From: Promethearchaeota archaeon
GTDB lineage: Archaea > Asgardarchaeota > Lokiarchaeia > Sigyniarchaeales > SOKP01
Direction: 5' to 3'
Assembly: GCA_019058295.1 (NCBI GenBank)
Contig: JAHPZI010000025.1
Location: 12,418 to 75,285 of the forward strand
Length of the DNA: 62,868 nt
Within the stretch, counting starts at the first letter, position 1; each line of letters begins with the position of its first letter. The translations under genes were made by a program, and so were the position numbers. The notes under the pieces were generated by a model. That model had not been told where the DNA came from. It was given only the letters and a program-made list of their open reading frames with translations, and did no database searches. Shown in pieces: positions 61,873-62,868 of this stretch.

Positions 61873-62397
61873 ATGAAGCCTCTTGAAACTGAAGGTGAAA
61901 TAAAGGAAATCGTTCTCGAAAAATTTGAAAAATTATCCTTAAAAGTGGAACAGTTAAGAGACGAGATATCTAAAATGAAATTTAAATTAGATAAATCAAA
62001 TAAAATGAATAGAACCTTTGGGCTCAAGACTCTTCGAAATTCAGAACCTTTAAATTTCGCTAAAGACGTTAATGGAATTGGAAGTCCTACAAAGAATTAT
62101 GTCTTATCTATCAGAGCTATAACAGAAGAATGGAAGGGACGTCAAAATGATATAATGATAACCATCCGTCAACAAGATAAGGAAACTCAACAAGATTTAA
62201 AATCACTTGGAATTCGTATTCCCATAAATGATATAAAAAAGATTAGGAAGCTGTCTAAAGAAATAATTTCCTTATTATTTGTTGCATGCGAATTAAAAGG
62301 AATTGAAATAAATGATATCCTACGAGAGATTTTATTAGAAGTTAATGAGGATGGTTCTAAAATGATTAATGAAATCAAGCAGAAAATGGTTTTTTAA
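61873..62397 (+). CDS. hypothetical coiled-coil protein
   Basis: 174 residues from ATG 61873; a TTG at 61861 would add four, but a GGAG ribosome-binding site at 61863-61866 lies 6 nt before the ATG. The N-terminal 45 residues form a coiled coil (EKLSLKVEQLRDEISKMKFK). The rest is an alpha/beta domain (YVLSIRAITEEWKGRQND, then GIRIPINDIKKIRKLSKEI). No family is recognised. A small adaptor role is conceivable but unsupported. Confidence 0.6.
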   Translation: MKPLETEGEIKEIVLEKFEKLSLKVEQLRDEISKMKFKLDKSNKMNRTFGLKTLRNSEPLNFAKDVNGIGSPTKNYVLSIRAITEEWKGRQNDIMITIRQQDKETQQDLKSLGIRIPINDIKKIRKLSKEIISLLFVACELKGIEINDILREILLEVNEDGSKMINEIKQKMVF

Positions 62398-62582
62398 TTA
62401 AATTCCTTAGATTTCTTCCTTATCTATTTTTTACTACAATAATAAAAAATCGCATTTATATTAATTATAAAATATAAAATTGGTTGCAAAAAAACCTCCC
62501 TTATGATTTTAAATGAAAATATGATCTTATTTTAGATAAATATAAATATTTTTAATTTATAAGACAAAAATGTGATTAAAGA

Positions 62583-62868
62583 ATGAAAAAAAAAATTATA
62601 AAACGAGGGTTGATCTTATTTTCAGTACTCATAGGGTTATTCCTAACTTCTATTATCTTTAATTCAATAACGCCAATTGCTCTTAACTCTAATGGCGATG
62701 ACTTTGATGAAATTAATACGGATGTATTTAAATTGCCAAAAACGAGCGGCACACAGATTAATATTACAACACCTGAAAATAAAACGTATTATGAACCGAT
62801 GAGTGAGTACTACCCTGCGACATTTGGATTTGAAAATGATAAACACGGAAACTTTCCAGACGGGTGGT
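62583..62868 (+). CDS. secreted protein, 5' part only (cut by window end)
   Basis: 95 residues are visible. A basic start (MKKKIIKRG) and a hydrophobic signal (LILFSVLIGLFLTSIIF) are followed by an extracellular region with NxT/S sequons (NIT, NKT) and the segment NSNGDDFDEINTDVFKLPKT. It runs off the right edge. The visible FGFENDKHGNFPDGW resembles the start of a beta-sandwich domain of secreted Asgard proteins. Gene identity cannot be set without the rest. The gap 62398-62582 is AT-rich with nothing else visible. Confidence 0.75.
   Translation, partial: MKKKIIKRGLILFSVLIGLFLTSIIFNSITPIALNSNGDDFDEINTDVFKLPKTSGTQINITTPENKTYYEPMSEYYPATFGFENDKHGNFPDGW

Overview
The window (AT-rich throughout) is chromosomal sequence from an archaeon, most likely an Asgard (Lokiarchaeia-like) lineage. 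Archaeal markers are an A-type ATPase operon, a Thr-protease 20S proteasome beta subunit, the KH/MBL/beta-CASP ribonuclease FttA (aCPSF1), a long archaeal FKBP, an EF-2-family GTPase and a tRNA with an intron in the T loop. Asgard-like traits are a large zinc-finger/winged-helix protein resembling UFL1, an EF-2 paralogue without the diphthamide loop, a giant multi-PAS protein with a possible longin/roadblock-like tail, and secreted proteins with a PGF-type C-terminal anchor. There is no rRNA, no IS element, no prophage and no CRISPR array.

Layout. 0.2-10.4 kb: mixed genes (alkyl-DNA repair, MBL hydrolase, GNAT, membrane protein between two identical 68-bp repeats, proteasome beta, a GIFT/IFT52-like protein, PflX-like radical SAM, a surface glycoprotein, HhH-FKBP). 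10.5-19.5 kb: a dense group with four divergent ATP-grasp enzymes (two with inositol-phosphate-kinase ITPK-like signatures), a HAD phosphatase-like protein, myo-inositol-1-phosphate synthase, a bacterial-type beta-glucuronidase, a membrane protein and a low-molecular-weight phosphatase. Read together this suggests a soluble inositol phosphate pathway. 19.5-22.2 kb: nicotinamidase, DUF998-like membrane protein, DEAD-box helicase. 22.4-31.9 kb: a complete A-ATPase operon in the order K-C-H-F-E-A-B-D-I followed by a TM/zinc-ribbon protein. 31.9-39 kb: the multi-PAS protein, tRNA-Gly and the EF-2 paralogue. 39-49 kb: PurN, FttA, a NapH-like ferredoxin, dGTPase, a highly structured intergenic element, an intron-containing tRNA-Gln, parvulin, an RHH protein and the UFL1-like protein. 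49-57 kb: thiol/electron-transfer-like membrane protein, HisA, secreted protein, GT87-like transferase, fucose-isomerase-family protein, two methyltransferases, DUF72. 57-61.8 kb: four tandem paralogous multi-TM proteins of unknown function, each with its own TATA-like box and T-tract. The right edge cuts a secreted protein.

The strongest unexpected signal is translational. Several genes have no ATG/GTG/TTG at their conserved N-terminus. hisA, atpD and atpH appear to start with ATA behind a GGTG Shine-Dalgarno at 5-7 nt. atpC appears to start with ACG and atpE with ATT. The second is the inositol-phosphate-like gene group. The third is the structured intergenic element at 45.28-45.46 kb.
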